Origin: Burkholderiaceae bacterium
Lineage (GTDB): Bacteria > Pseudomonadota > Gammaproteobacteria > Burkholderiales > Burkholderiaceae_E
Assembly: GCA_019428955.1 (NCBI GenBank)
Contig: JAHYJF010000038.1
Location: 1 to 17,701 of the forward strand
Length of the DNA: 17,701 nucleotides
Reading direction: 5' to 3'
Positions 7,906 through 15,192 of the stretch are shown in pieces. The stretch's first letter is position 1; every line of letters begins with the position of its first letter. The notes under the pieces were generated by a model that saw nothing but the letters and a program-made list of their open reading frames with translations, searched no databases and had not been told where the DNA came from. Position numbers and translations under genes: made by a program.

Positions 7906-9402
7906 ATGAATCTCGCGCAATACCTGGTGGCTCACGCCAAGGCCACGCCCGAGCGTCCCGCGATTCGATTCGAGGGCGAAACGCTCACCTACGGCGAACT
8001 GGCGCGCCGCGCCCGGCGCTTTGGCGCGGCGCTGGCGGCGGCCGGCATCGCCCCGGGAGACCGGGTGGCGCTCTACCTGCCGAACATCCCCGAGTTCCCG
8101 ATCGCCTACTACGGCATCCAGGCGATCGGCGCCGTCCCGGTGTCGATCAACTCGATCTTCAAGACCGAGGAAGTGCGCTACCTGCTCGACGATTCCGGCG
8201 CGCGGGTGGTGGTCACCACCGCCGAGCTGATCGACTTCGTCCCCGACGATTGCGCGGCGCTCGAGCAGCGCCTGATTGCCGGACCGGGCGAGCGGCCGGC
8301 GGGCACTGCCGGTCTTGACGACTGGATCGCGGGTGCCGGCGAGGCCGAACTGGTCAAGCGCGCTGGCGACGATCCGGCGGCGCTGCTCTATTCCTCGGGC
8401 ACGACCGGATTTCCCAAGGGGGTGGTGCTGACCCAGGCCAACCTGCACTCCAACATCGCGAGCGCCGCCCGTTACTCCGGTTACCGGGCTGACGACCGGC
8501 TCGCCGGCTTCCTGCCGCTCTTCCACGTCTATGGCCAGAACTACATCATGAACGCCTGCGTGCTGGCCGGCGCGACCCTGGTGCTGTTCCGGCGCTTCAT
8601 CCCCGATGTGGTGCTCAAGGCGATCGCCGACGAGAAGATCACGATGTTCTTCGGGGTGCCGACGATCTTTATCGGCCTGCTCTCACTCGATCTCGCGGGC
8701 TACGACCTCGCGAGCCTGCGCTACGAGATGTCGGCCGCGGCCACCATGCCGGAGGAAATCTCGCGGCGCTGGCACGAGCGCTTCGGGCGCCGGATCTTCG
8801 AGGGTTACGGACTGACCGAGTGTTCGCCCTTTGCCTGCTACAACGACCTCGAGGAACATCGCTTCGGTTCGGTCGGGCGCGCCATCGAGGGCTTTGAACT
8901 GGCGATCTTCGACGAGCAGGACCGGCCGGTGGCGCACGGCACCTGGGGCGAAATCGTGATCCGCGGCCCCGGCGTGATGCAGGGCTATTGGGGCAAGCCC
9001 GAGGACACCGCGCTGGCGCTGCGCACCGGCTGGCTGCACTCGGGCGACATCGGGCAGACGGACGAGGATGGTTTCGTCTATATTGTCGACCGGGTCAAGG
9101 ACATGATCAACGTTTCCGGCTTCAAGGTCTGGCCGGCCGAGGTCGAGCAGTATCTCTACAAGATTCCGGGGGTGCAGGAAGTTGCCGTCTACGGTGTGCC
9201 GCACCCCGTCAAGGGCGAGCAGGTCGCCGTGGCGGTGGTGGTCAAGCCGGGCCAGAAACTCACGCCCGATGAGGTGATCGACTACTGCAACCGCAACATC
9301 GCCAGCTACAAGGTACCTGCGCAGGTGAAAATTGTGGCAGAGTTGCCCAAGAGCGCGACCGGCAAGATTCTCAAGCGGGTGTTGAGGGCGCAGGCGGAGT
9401 AA
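7906..9402 (+). CDS. AMP-forming acyl-CoA ligase (ANL superfamily)
   Basis: A 498-residue acyl-CoA synthetase that activates a carboxylic acid with ATP to an acyl-adenylate and then to the CoA thioester. The core motifs are all visible: A3 phosphate loop YSSGTTGFPKG at 162-172, A5 YGLTE at 301-305, A7 SGD at 379-381, the hinge motif DRVKDMINVSG at 395-405 and the C-terminal catalytic lysine K487 in PKSATGK. The sequence is of the kind annotated as long-chain fatty acid-CoA ligase; aromatic or alicyclic acids are equally possible and the substrate cannot be deduced. The gene lies inside a liv-type importer cluster, 94 bases after the orphan LivF and 42 bases before livK, suggesting that the imported compound is activated on entry. 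A weak promoter-like pair upstream was not convincing. Confidence 0.95.
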   Translation: MNLAQYLVAHAKATPERPAIRFEGETLTYGELARRARRFGAALAAAGIAPGDRVALYLPNIPEFPIAYYGIQAIGAVPVSINSIFKTEEVRYLLDDSGARVVVTTAELIDFVPDDCAALEQRLIAGPGERPAGTAGLDDWIAGAGEAELVKRAGDDPAALLYSSGTTGFPKGVVLTQANLHSNIASAARYSGYRADDRLAGFLPLFHVYGQNYIMNACVLAGATLVLFRRFIPDVVLKAIADEKITMFFGVPTIFIGLLSLDLAGYDLASLRYEMSAAATMPEEISRRWHERFGRRIFEGYGLTECSPFACYNDLEEHRFGSVGRAIEGFELAIFDEQDRPVAHGTWGEIVIRGPGVMQGYWGKPEDTALALRTGWLHSGDIGQTDEDGFVYIVDRVKDMINVSGFKVWPAEVEQYLYKIPGVQEVAVYGVPHPVKGEQVAVAVVVKPGQKLTPDEVIDYCNRNIASYKVPAQVKIVAELPKSATGKILKRVLRAQAE

Positions 9403-9444
9403 GAAAACAAGGGAAAGAGTTCAAACCTGGAATGAAGGAGACAA

Positions 9445-10695
9445 ATGACCATGGATAACTTCACTCGTCGGGATTTCAACAAGCTGGCCGCCGGATCGGC
9501 GGCGGTGGGCGCCACCACGGCGCTGGCACCATCGATCGTGCGGGCGCAGGGCAAGAAGCTCAAGGTGGGCGTGCTGCTGCCCAAGTCGGGTCCGCAGGCG
9601 CAGATCGGCCAGTCGTGCCAGCGCGGTGCTGACATCGCGCCCGAGGTTCTGCGCGAGATGTTCGGCGTTGAGATCGAGCTGATGAACGTCGATTTCGAGA
9701 CCAAGGTCGAGGAAGCGCGCGCGCGTGCCGAAAAGCTGATCAACGAAGGCGCGAACGTCCTCGTCGGGCCCTTTGACAGCGGCGCGGCAGGGGCCATCGC
9801 CCAGGTGGCCGAGCAGCGCAAGATCCCCTTCGTGATCAACATCGCCGCCGCTCCTCAGATCACCGAGCAGGGCTACAAGTACACCTTTCGCAACTTCCCA
9901 ACCTCGATCGACCTGATCCGCAACGGGCTCGCGCTGTTCCGAGACCTGTTCCAGGAGACCAAAACCGCGCCGCGCACGGCGGTGTTCATGCACGTCAACG
10001 ACACCTTCGGGCAGTCGATGGCCGGAGGCATCAAGGCAATCCTGCCGCGGCTCGACTACCTGCCCTTCAAGGTGCTCGAAACGATCTCCTATGACCCGGC
10101 GGCGCGGGACCTGTCGGTCGAAGTGGCCAAGGCCAAGGCCACGGGTGCCGAGATCGTGATACTGGTGAGCCGGCTCAACGACGGGATCCTGCTCGTGCGC
10201 GAGATGGTCAAGCAGCGTTATTCGCCGATGGGCATCGTCAGCCCGGGTTCGCCCGGGATGTACGAGGACCAGTTCTACAAGGCGCTGGGCAAGTACTCCG
10301 AGTACTGCATCGCCAACGTCCCCTGGTACAACCCCAAGTCCAAGCTCACCCAGACCGTGCAGCGGGTGTTCGAGAAGAAACACACCGACACCAAGCTGCT
10401 GTTCCACGCGCTGAACGCCGGCTTCACCTTCGAGGCGCTGATGGTCTGTGCCGACGCGTTCAAGCGCGCCGGGACGAACGAGAGCAGCGCGCTCACCGCG
10501 GCAATCCGCTCGACCAACATCGCCGAGCGGGTGATGGTGGGCGGACCGATCCGCTTCAACGAGAAAGGGCAGAATACGGAAATCGGATCGGCGTGCATCC
10601 AGAACCGCAACCTGCGCCCGACCGTGGTGTTGCCCGCGGCCAGCGCCGAGATGAAGCCGGTATTCCCGATGCCGGCCTGGGACAAGCGCAGCTGA
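9445..10695 (+). CDS. LivK-type ABC substrate-binding protein with Tat signal
   Basis: A 416-residue periplasmic binding protein of the Leu/Ile/Val-binding family (type I periplasmic fold). It starts after AAGGAG at 9435-9440. Residues 7-13 read TRRDFNK, a good twin-arginine motif, followed by a hydrophobic alanine-rich stretch and likely cleavage after A34 (IVRA-Q); this suggests export in folded form. The mature part opens KLKVGVLLPKSGP, the first strand typical of this fold. It is the binding component for the LivH, LivM, LivG and LivF proteins encoded immediately downstream. LivK-like proteins bind amino acids, but also amides, urea and aromatic or alicyclic acids; the neighbouring acyl-CoA ligase favours an organic acid here. 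That is inference. Confidence 0.93.
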   Translation: MTMDNFTRRDFNKLAAGSAAVGATTALAPSIVRAQGKKLKVGVLLPKSGPQAQIGQSCQRGADIAPEVLREMFGVEIELMNVDFETKVEEARARAEKLINEGANVLVGPFDSGAAGAIAQVAEQRKIPFVINIAAAPQITEQGYKYTFRNFPTSIDLIRNGLALFRDLFQETKTAPRTAVFMHVNDTFGQSMAGGIKAILPRLDYLPFKVLETISYDPAARDLSVEVAKAKATGAEIVILVSRLNDGILLVREMVKQRYSPMGIVSPGSPGMYEDQFYKALGKYSEYCIANVPWYNPKSKLTQTVQRVFEKKHTDTKLLFHALNAGFTFEALMVCADAFKRAGTNESSALTAAIRSTNIAERVMVGGPIRFNEKGQNTEIGSACIQNRNLRPTVVLPAASAEMKPVFPMPAWDKRS

Positions 10696-10715
10696 TCCGG
10701 GCAACCCTCCCCGGA
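10696..10715 (+). other. Hairpin directly after the livK stop
   Basis: TCCGGG (10696-10701) and CCCGGA (10710-10715) form a perfect six-pair stem with an eight-base loop, starting on the first base after the TGA. There is no T-run, so it is more likely a 3'-end stabiliser of the livK message than a full terminator. Confidence 0.4.
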
Positions 10716-10757
10716 CGGGAGCAACCGGGCGAAACGAAACCGATCCACCTGAGTGAG

Positions 10758-10781
10758 ACGGCCGCTGGCAACCTCGGCCGT
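10758..10781 (+). other. Second hairpin between livK and livH
   Basis: ACGGCCG (10758-10764) and CGGCCGT (10775-10781) form a perfect seven-pair stem with a ten-base loop. The right arm can alternatively pair with AGCGGC around 10787-10792. No T-run follows. It may reduce read-through into livH or give differential stability. Confidence 0.4.
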
Positions 10782-10833
10782 TGCTCGCAGCGGCAACGAG
10801 GCAGCGGGCCCGAGCCATAACGAGACCAGAACC

Positions 10834-11703
10834 TTGTCCTTCGAAGCAGTTCTCAACATCGTCCTCAGCGGCTTTCTGAACGGCCTCGTCTACGGGCTGA
10901 TGGCGCTCGGCCTCTCGGTGATCTTCGGCGTGGTGCGCGTCGTGAACTTCGCCCACGGCGAGCTGATGGCGCTCGCGATGTACCTCACCGTCGTCACTTT
11001 CGTGGCCACAGGGATCGACCCATTGTGGATGATCGTCCCGGTAGCGTTCCTCTTTTTTGCGTTGGGCTATGTGCTCCAGCGCGGGCTGATCAATCCCTTC
11101 ATCAGCCGGCCCGAGCACTCGCAGTTCATGCTGCTGCTGGCCGTGGCGCTGGTGCTCGTCAACGTGCTGCTGGTCACTTTCGGCCCGGACGCGCGCAATG
11201 TTCAGGTCGACTACTCGCTCGAATCCTACGAGGTGGGGGCGATGCTCATCGACAAGGTGCGCGTCATCTGCGCGGTGGTGGCGCTCGCCGCCTGCGCCGT
11301 GCTCTTGGCGATCTTTCGCTTCACCGGCTTTGGCAAGGCGATACGCGCCTGCGCCGACAACCTGCACGGCGCCCGGGTCGTGGGGCTCAATGTCCCCCAC
11401 CTCTACGGGCTGACCTTCGGGCTGGGCACCGCCTGCGTCGGGGTGGCAGGCGTGTTGCTGACGCTGCTGGTCGATGTCACGCCCGCCTCGGGCCCGGCCT
11501 ACACCTTGCTCGCCTTCATCATCGTGATCATCGGGGGGCTCGGCTCGATGGTCGGGGCGCTCGCCGGCGGCGTGCTCATTGGGGTTTCGGAGTCGGTCGC
11601 CGGGCTGCTGATCACGCCCTCGGCCAAGAGCATGCTGTCCTTTGCCTTGCTGATCCTGGTGCTCGCGGTGCGACCCCAGGGTCTCTTCGGTCGTCGGAGC
11701 TAG
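10834..11703 (+). CDS. LivH-type ABC importer permease
   Basis: An inner-membrane permease of the LivH family with about eight hydrophobic segments. The opening LNGLVYGLMALGLSVIFGV followed by VNFAHGEL is the hallmark LivH start, and GGLGSMVGALAGGVLIG near the C-terminus is also typical. It pairs with LivM to form the translocation channel. The start is uncertain. A TTG at 10834 gives 289 residues, the usual length; a GTG at 10753 in the same frame would add 27 residues (MRRPLATSAVARSG onward) that look unlike the family and overlap a hairpin. Neither has a strong ribosome binding site. I prefer the TTG. The stop is six bases before the livM ATG. Confidence 0.88.
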   Translation: MSFEAVLNIVLSGFLNGLVYGLMALGLSVIFGVVRVVNFAHGELMALAMYLTVVTFVATGIDPLWMIVPVAFLFFALGYVLQRGLINPFISRPEHSQFMLLLAVALVLVNVLLVTFGPDARNVQVDYSLESYEVGAMLIDKVRVICAVVALAACAVLLAIFRFTGFGKAIRACADNLHGARVVGLNVPHLYGLTFGLGTACVGVAGVLLTLLVDVTPASGPAYTLLAFIIVIIGGLGSMVGALAGGVLIGVSESVAGLLITPSAKSMLSFALLILVLAVRPQGLFGRRS

Positions 11704-11709
11704 GCGCGC

Positions 11710-12762
11710 ATGGCGATCGGATCCCCGCTGCGCGCCGCCTGGGTCGACGCGCCGGCGCGTTCGCGTCTGGCACTGCTCGCATTGTTCGCGGTGCTCGTCG
11801 TGGTGCCCATGGCGGCCGACCGCTACGTGCTCTCGGTGATGATCCTCATCCTGTTCCTCGCCTTCGTCGGTCTCGCCTGGAACATCATGATGGGCTTTTG
11901 CGGCCAGCTCTCGCTCGGGCACGCGCTCTACGTCGGGCTGGGCGCCTACACGGCGGCGGCGCTGTACCAGCACTTCGGCGTGGTGCCGTGGATCGGGATG
12001 CTGGTGGCCGTGGCCGTATGCGTACTGGCCGCATCGTTCATCGGCTGGCTCGCTTTCCGCTTCGGCATCGGCGGCACCTATTTCTCGCTGCTGACCATTG
12101 CCTTTGCCGAGTTCACGCGGATCGGATTCGATCACCTGAACTGGGTTGGCGGCTCGGGGGGCTTCTTCCTGCGGGTGGCGCAGGGCGGCGCCCGCGACTG
12201 GCTCAACATGCGCGGCGGACCGTGGATGTTCTACTACCTCGCGCTCGGGCTCACCGTGCTCGCGTTCCTGCTCTCCGCGTGGTTGCTGCGCAGCCGCGCC
12301 GGGTTCTACTTCCGCGCCATCCGCGACAACGAGGAGGCAGCGCGCGCGGCGGGCGTGCCGACCTTTCGCTACAAGATGTTCGCCGTGCAGATCTCCGGCG
12401 GGCTTACCGCGCTGGCGGGCGTGTTCTACGCGTTCTACTACAACAACCTCTTTCCCGAGCAGATCTTCGCGATGAGCCGCTCGATCGAGATCATCCTCGC
12501 GCCCATCATCGGGGGCATCGGGACGCTCTTCGGGCCGGTGCTCGGCGCGGTGCTCCTGACGCTGCTCTCCGAGGGCATCACGCACGGGCTCGACGCCTTC
12601 GAGATCGATGTCCCCGGCGTCAAGCAGATCCTCTACGGGGTGGCGCTGGGGCTGTCGATCATGTTCATGCCCCACGGAGTCTGGCCCGGGATCGCTCGCC
12701 GGCTGGGGCTCGTGCGCAGCCGTGCCGAACTGGAAGGCAAGGGGGGGCGCGACGATGAATGA
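11710..12762 (+). CDS. LivM-type ABC importer permease
   Basis: A 350-residue second permease of the LIV-type importer. LivM landmarks are visible in order: GLAWNIMMGFCGQLSLGH near residues 55-72, GGTYFSLLTIAFAEFTR around 120, the cytoplasmic loop AIRDNEEAARAAGVP that contacts the ATPase, and GGIGTLFGPVLGA near the C-terminus. The protein has many hydrophobic helices and a short charged tail. It begins six bases after livH and its stop overlaps the livG start, so it is co-transcribed and probably translationally coupled to livG. Confidence 0.95.
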   Translation: MAIGSPLRAAWVDAPARSRLALLALFAVLVVVPMAADRYVLSVMILILFLAFVGLAWNIMMGFCGQLSLGHALYVGLGAYTAAALYQHFGVVPWIGMLVAVAVCVLAASFIGWLAFRFGIGGTYFSLLTIAFAEFTRIGFDHLNWVGGSGGFFLRVAQGGARDWLNMRGGPWMFYYLALGLTVLAFLLSAWLLRSRAGFYFRAIRDNEEAARAAGVPTFRYKMFAVQISGGLTALAGVFYAFYYNNLFPEQIFAMSRSIEIILAPIIGGIGTLFGPVLGAVLLTLLSEGITHGLDAFEIDVPGVKQILYGVALGLSIMFMPHGVWPGIARRLGLVRSRAELEGKGGRDDE

Positions 12763-13528
12763 GCGCACGCCTGCGCCTGGCCGGCCCGCCGCTGGTGGCG
12801 AGGAGCCGCTGCTGCGCGTCGCCTCGGTATCGAAGAGCTTTCGCGGTCTGCGGGCGGTGGCCGAAGCCTCGCTCGAGATCGCCCAAGGCGAGATCGTCGC
12901 GCTGATCGGCCCCAACGGGGCCGGCAAGACCACGCTCTTCAACCTGATGGCGGGTACCTTTGCGCCCGACAGCGGCAGCATCCGTTTCGCCGGTCGCGAG
13001 CTGACCGGGCTGCGCCCCGACCAGGTCTGCGCGCTCGGTATCGGACGCACCTTCCAGATCGTCAAGCCGTTCGCCGACATGTCGGTGCTCGAGAACGCCA
13101 TGGTCGGCGGCTTTCGCGGCACCACCGACGCCGGCCTGGCCGAGCAGCGCGCCCAGGGGGCGCTGCAGGCGCTCGGCATGTGGGGCCTGCGCCACTGGCC
13201 GGCGGCCAGCCTGACGCTCCCCGATCGCAAGCGCCTCGAGGTCGCCCGGGCGCTCGCCACCGAGCCGCGCCTGCTGCTCCTGGACGAGGTGATGGCCGGA
13301 CTGCGCCCGACCGAGACCGACATCATGGTGCGGGCGTTTCGCAAGTTGAACGCCGAGCACGGCGTCACCATCCTGCTGATCGAGCACGTGATGCGCGCCG
13401 TGATGGCGCTCGCCGGCCGGGTCTACGTGCTGCACCACGGCGAGATCATCGCCAACGGCACGCCCGCCGAAGTGACCACCAACCCCAGGGTGCTCGAGAG
13501 CTATCTCGGCAGCGAGGCCGTGGCATGA
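12755..13528 (+). CDS. LivG-type ABC ATPase with non-canonical signature motif
   Basis: A 257-residue ATPase of the LivG family that powers import with LivF. Walker A is GPNGAGKTT at 52-60, the Q-loop glutamine is Q101 in RTFQIVKP, Walker B is LLLLDE at 173-178 and the switch histidine is H211 in LLIEHVM. The signature motif, LSGGQ or LAYGDQ in most relatives, is replaced by LTLPDR at 153-158; the conserved glycine is proline. Similar LTL-type signatures occur in a subgroup of LivG proteins, so this is probably a functional variant rather than decay. The ATG at 12755 lies inside the end of livM (overlap of eight bases), and the gene ends with an ATGA overlap into livF. Confidence 0.94.
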   Translation: MNERTPAPGRPAAGGEEPLLRVASVSKSFRGLRAVAEASLEIAQGEIVALIGPNGAGKTTLFNLMAGTFAPDSGSIRFAGRELTGLRPDQVCALGIGRTFQIVKPFADMSVLENAMVGGFRGTTDAGLAEQRAQGALQALGMWGLRHWPAASLTLPDRKRLEVARALATEPRLLLLDEVMAGLRPTETDIMVRAFRKLNAEHGVTILLIEHVMRAVMALAGRVYVLHHGEIIANGTPAEVTTNPRVLESYLGSEAVA

Positions 13529-14298
13529 GCGCGCGTCCGGATTCCGCCGCAGCGCCCACTGTCGACGGGCTTTACACCCCTGGCGCCAACCAGCTGCTGG
13601 TGGTGCGCGACCTGTGCGTCTACTACGGCGACGCCGAGGCCTTGGACCACGTATCGCTCGAGGTCGGCGCCGGCGAGATCGTCGCCATCGTCGGCGCCAA
13701 CGGCGCGGGCAAGAGCTCGCTGATCAGCGCCATCGCCGGGATCGTGCCGCCGCGCAGCGGCTCGATTCGCTTCGACGGCGCCGAGATCTCGGGTTGGCCG
13801 AGCTATCGCACCAGCAACCTCGGCATCGGCCAGGTCGCCGAGGGGCGGCAGATCTTCCCGTCGCTGTCGGTGCAGGAGAACCTCGCGATCGGCGCGATGC
13901 TGCCGCGCGCCCGCGCCCAGGCCGCCCAGGCGCTCGAGCGGGTGTACGCGATGTTCCCCCAGCTCGCCGAGCGCAGCGCCCAGAGCGCCGGCACGCTCTC
14001 GGGCGGCGAGCAGCAAATGCTTGCCATAGGGCGCTGCCTGATGGGCGCGCCCAGAATGATCATGTTCGACGAGCCCTCGCTCGGCCTGGCTCCGGCGCTG
14101 GTCGCCGAGGTGCTGCGCACTATCCGCGAGCTGCACGAGGCCGGCATGACCATCCTGCTGGTCGAGCAAAACGTCGCGGCCTCCCTCAAGCTCGCCAACC
14201 GGGCGTATGTGCTCGAGAACGGGCGGGTGGTGCTGGCGGGCAGCGGGGAGGGGCTGCTGGCGGATCCGCGGGTGAGGGAGGCTTATCTGGGGTTGTAG
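13525..14298 (+). CDS. LivF-type ABC ATPase
   Basis: A 257-residue ATPase, second nucleotide-binding subunit of the importer. Walker A GANGAGKSS is at 57-65, signature LSGGEQQ at 158-164, Walker B MIMFDEP at 178-184, and the family-typical LLVEQN switch segment at 211-216; the protein ends in the usual YLGL. The N-terminus carries about 23 extra residues before the first beta-strand. The start ATG overlaps the livG stop (ATGA), so translation is coupled. It is the last gene of the cluster; no clear terminator follows. Compared with the orphan LivF at 7143-7811, all expected motifs are present here. Confidence 0.95.
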   Translation: MSARPDSAAAPTVDGLYTPGANQLLVVRDLCVYYGDAEALDHVSLEVGAGEIVAIVGANGAGKSSLISAIAGIVPPRSGSIRFDGAEISGWPSYRTSNLGIGQVAEGRQIFPSLSVQENLAIGAMLPRARAQAAQALERVYAMFPQLAERSAQSAGTLSGGEQQMLAIGRCLMGAPRMIMFDEPSLGLAPALVAEVLRTIRELHEAGMTILLVEQNVAASLKLANRAYVLENGRVVLAGSGEGLLADPRVREAYLGL

Positions 14299-14386
14299 GT
14301 GGGTCGGATTGACGGCGTCGAGATTTCTTACGTTTCGAGAGCGACACGCGGCTTGCGGCGGACGCCCAAGGTAAAATGAGGTTTTA

Positions 14387-14399
14387 TTTCAATGCCTTA
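14387..14399 (+). promoter_or_regulatory. IHF-like binding site
   Basis: TTTCAATGCCTTA matches eight of the nine fixed positions of the IHF consensus WATCAANNNNTTR (mismatch at the second base). A run rich in A and T precedes it at 14372-14386. It lies eight bases upstream of the sigma-54 promoter, where DNA bending would bring an activator to the polymerase. Confidence 0.45.
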
Positions 14400-14406
14400 C
14401 GATCAG

Positions 14407-14422
14407 TGGCACGAGTTGTGCT
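14407..14422 (+). promoter_or_regulatory. Sigma-54 promoter of the PEP-CTERM gene
   Basis: TGGCACGAGTTGTGCT matches the -24/-12 consensus TGGCACG-N4-TTGCW with one mismatch. The invariant GG (14408-14409) and GC (14420-14421) are separated by exactly ten bases. Transcription would start near 14433, about 44 bases before the ATG at 14477. Sigma-54 (RpoN) promoters need an enhancer-binding activator. For PEP-CTERM genes the known candidate is the exosortase-associated PrsK/PrsR pair, which is not in this window. Confidence 0.72.
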
Positions 14423-14476
14423 TGGGTAATGCCGTGATGTCCGTCTTTACCATAATGATCTTGCAGGGGAAGAACC

Positions 14477-15022
14477 ATGAAAAACACAGTAAGCGTGATG
14501 ATGCGGGCGCTGGTGATCGGTGCGGCGCTCCTCGCCGGGCAGGCTTATGCCGAAATCGTCCTGACACCGAACGAAGCGGATTATGCTTGGCATGACGAGG
14601 GCAACTGTAACGCGGCTTGCGTGCACGACCTTACCGGAGATACGGTGGTCGAACTCTACAAACAAAACGTTGGTGGATCAGAGGAGTTTGGTGCCGCGGA
14701 TTGGTATACGACCACCTTCGACCCCCTTAATGATCCAGTGTCTGCAACCATAGTTTGGGACGGCCCTGGATATATCGATTGCCCAATCTGCTGGCTGCTC
14801 GTCAAAGATGGCAACGAAGATCCAAACAAGTATCTTTTCGACCTTTCGGAGTGGGACGGGATGGAGACGATTCAGTTGAATGATTTCTGGCCGGGAAATG
14901 GCGCGATCTCGCATGTATCGATCTTCGGGGATGTCACCAACGTTCCAACCCCAGCGACCCTGGCTCTCCTCGGTCTCGGCGCCTTGGGCCTCGCCTTCTC
15001 GCGGCGGCGCAAACAAGCGTGA
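14477..15022 (+). CDS. PEP-CTERM sorting domain-containing protein
   Basis: A 181-residue secreted protein of unknown function. Residues 1-25 are a signal peptide with cleavage expected after AYA. The C-terminus is a PEP-CTERM signal: VPTP at 156-159 (PTP instead of the usual PEP), a hydrophobic helix at 160-174 and the basic cluster RRRK at 176-179. Such proteins are processed by an exosortase and often end up in exopolysaccharide or floc matrix. The mature part is acidic and aromatic, with four cysteines (C44, C48, C102, C105), and includes WLLVKDGN and GAISHVSIFG segments seen in a recurrent PEP-CTERM family. AGGGGAAG precedes the ATG. Codons are visibly less GC-rich than in the liv genes. 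It has its own sigma-54 promoter upstream and a strong terminator downstream, so it is a single-gene unit. Confidence 0.9.
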   Translation: MKNTVSVMMRALVIGAALLAGQAYAEIVLTPNEADYAWHDEGNCNAACVHDLTGDTVVELYKQNVGGSEEFGAADWYTTTFDPLNDPVSATIVWDGPGYIDCPICWLLVKDGNEDPNKYLFDLSEWDGMETIQLNDFWPGNGAISHVSIFGDVTNVPTPATLALLGLGALGLAFSRRRKQA

Positions 15023-15040
15023 GTTTCTTCAAGTTCCAGT

Positions 15041-15068
15041 AAAAAGCCCCGCATCGCGGGGCTTTTTT
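15041..15068. terminator. Strong bidirectional Rho-independent terminator
   Basis: GCCCCGC (15046-15052) and GCGGGGC (15056-15062) form a seven-pair stem with the loop ATC. Five A residues precede it and six T residues follow, so it can stop transcription from both sides. It follows the PEP-CTERM stop by 18 bases and precedes the stop of the minus-strand oxidase remnant, as expected for a terminator shared by two convergent genes. Confidence 0.93.
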
Positions 15069-15087
15069 ATGAGGCACGCTCCGCCGA

Positions 15088-15192
15088 CTACCCCCGCACT
15101 TTCCCCGGATCCATGATCCCCAGCGGGTCGAGCGCCTGCTTGACCGCGCGCATAAGCACCAGTTCCACCGGGGATTTGTAGCGCGCCGCCTC
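15088..15192 (-). pseudogene. Displaced 3'-end fragment of an FAD oxidase gene
   Basis: The minus strand encodes, in frame to a TAG at 15088-15090, the last 34 codons of a GlcD-type oxidase (from EAARYKSPVEL to DPLGIMDPGKVRG). It aligns without gaps to the end of the intact gene at 16397-16501. I count 9 differences in 105 bases, six of them synonymous. Substitutions are L/R, N/D and A/V. Homology starts exactly at the stop codon and ends at about 15192, after which no oxidase sequence is recognisable. The fragment has no start and cannot make a functional enzyme. Confidence 0.9.
15088..15192. repeat. Direct repeat, left copy
   Basis: Left copy of the 105-bp imperfect direct repeat (right copy at 16397-16501), about 91% identical by manual alignment. 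The two copies flank 1,204 bases that contain the BRO-family gene. Confidence 0.88.

Noticed and set aside
11025..12758. A 577-codon plus-strand frame across livH and livM
   Set aside because: Out of frame with two clear permeases; arginine-rich and without membrane segments or motifs.
9421..13371. A 1,316-codon open frame on the minus strand opposite the liv genes
   Set aside because: It lies antisense to five well-supported genes, has a low-complexity composition full of His, Gln, Arg and Glu, and matches no known family. Such frames are common opposite high-GC genes.
14372..14386. TAAAA/TTTTA hairpin after livF as a terminator
   Set aside because: Five A-T pairs only and no GC stem. It is better explained as the AT-rich part of the sigma-54 promoter region.
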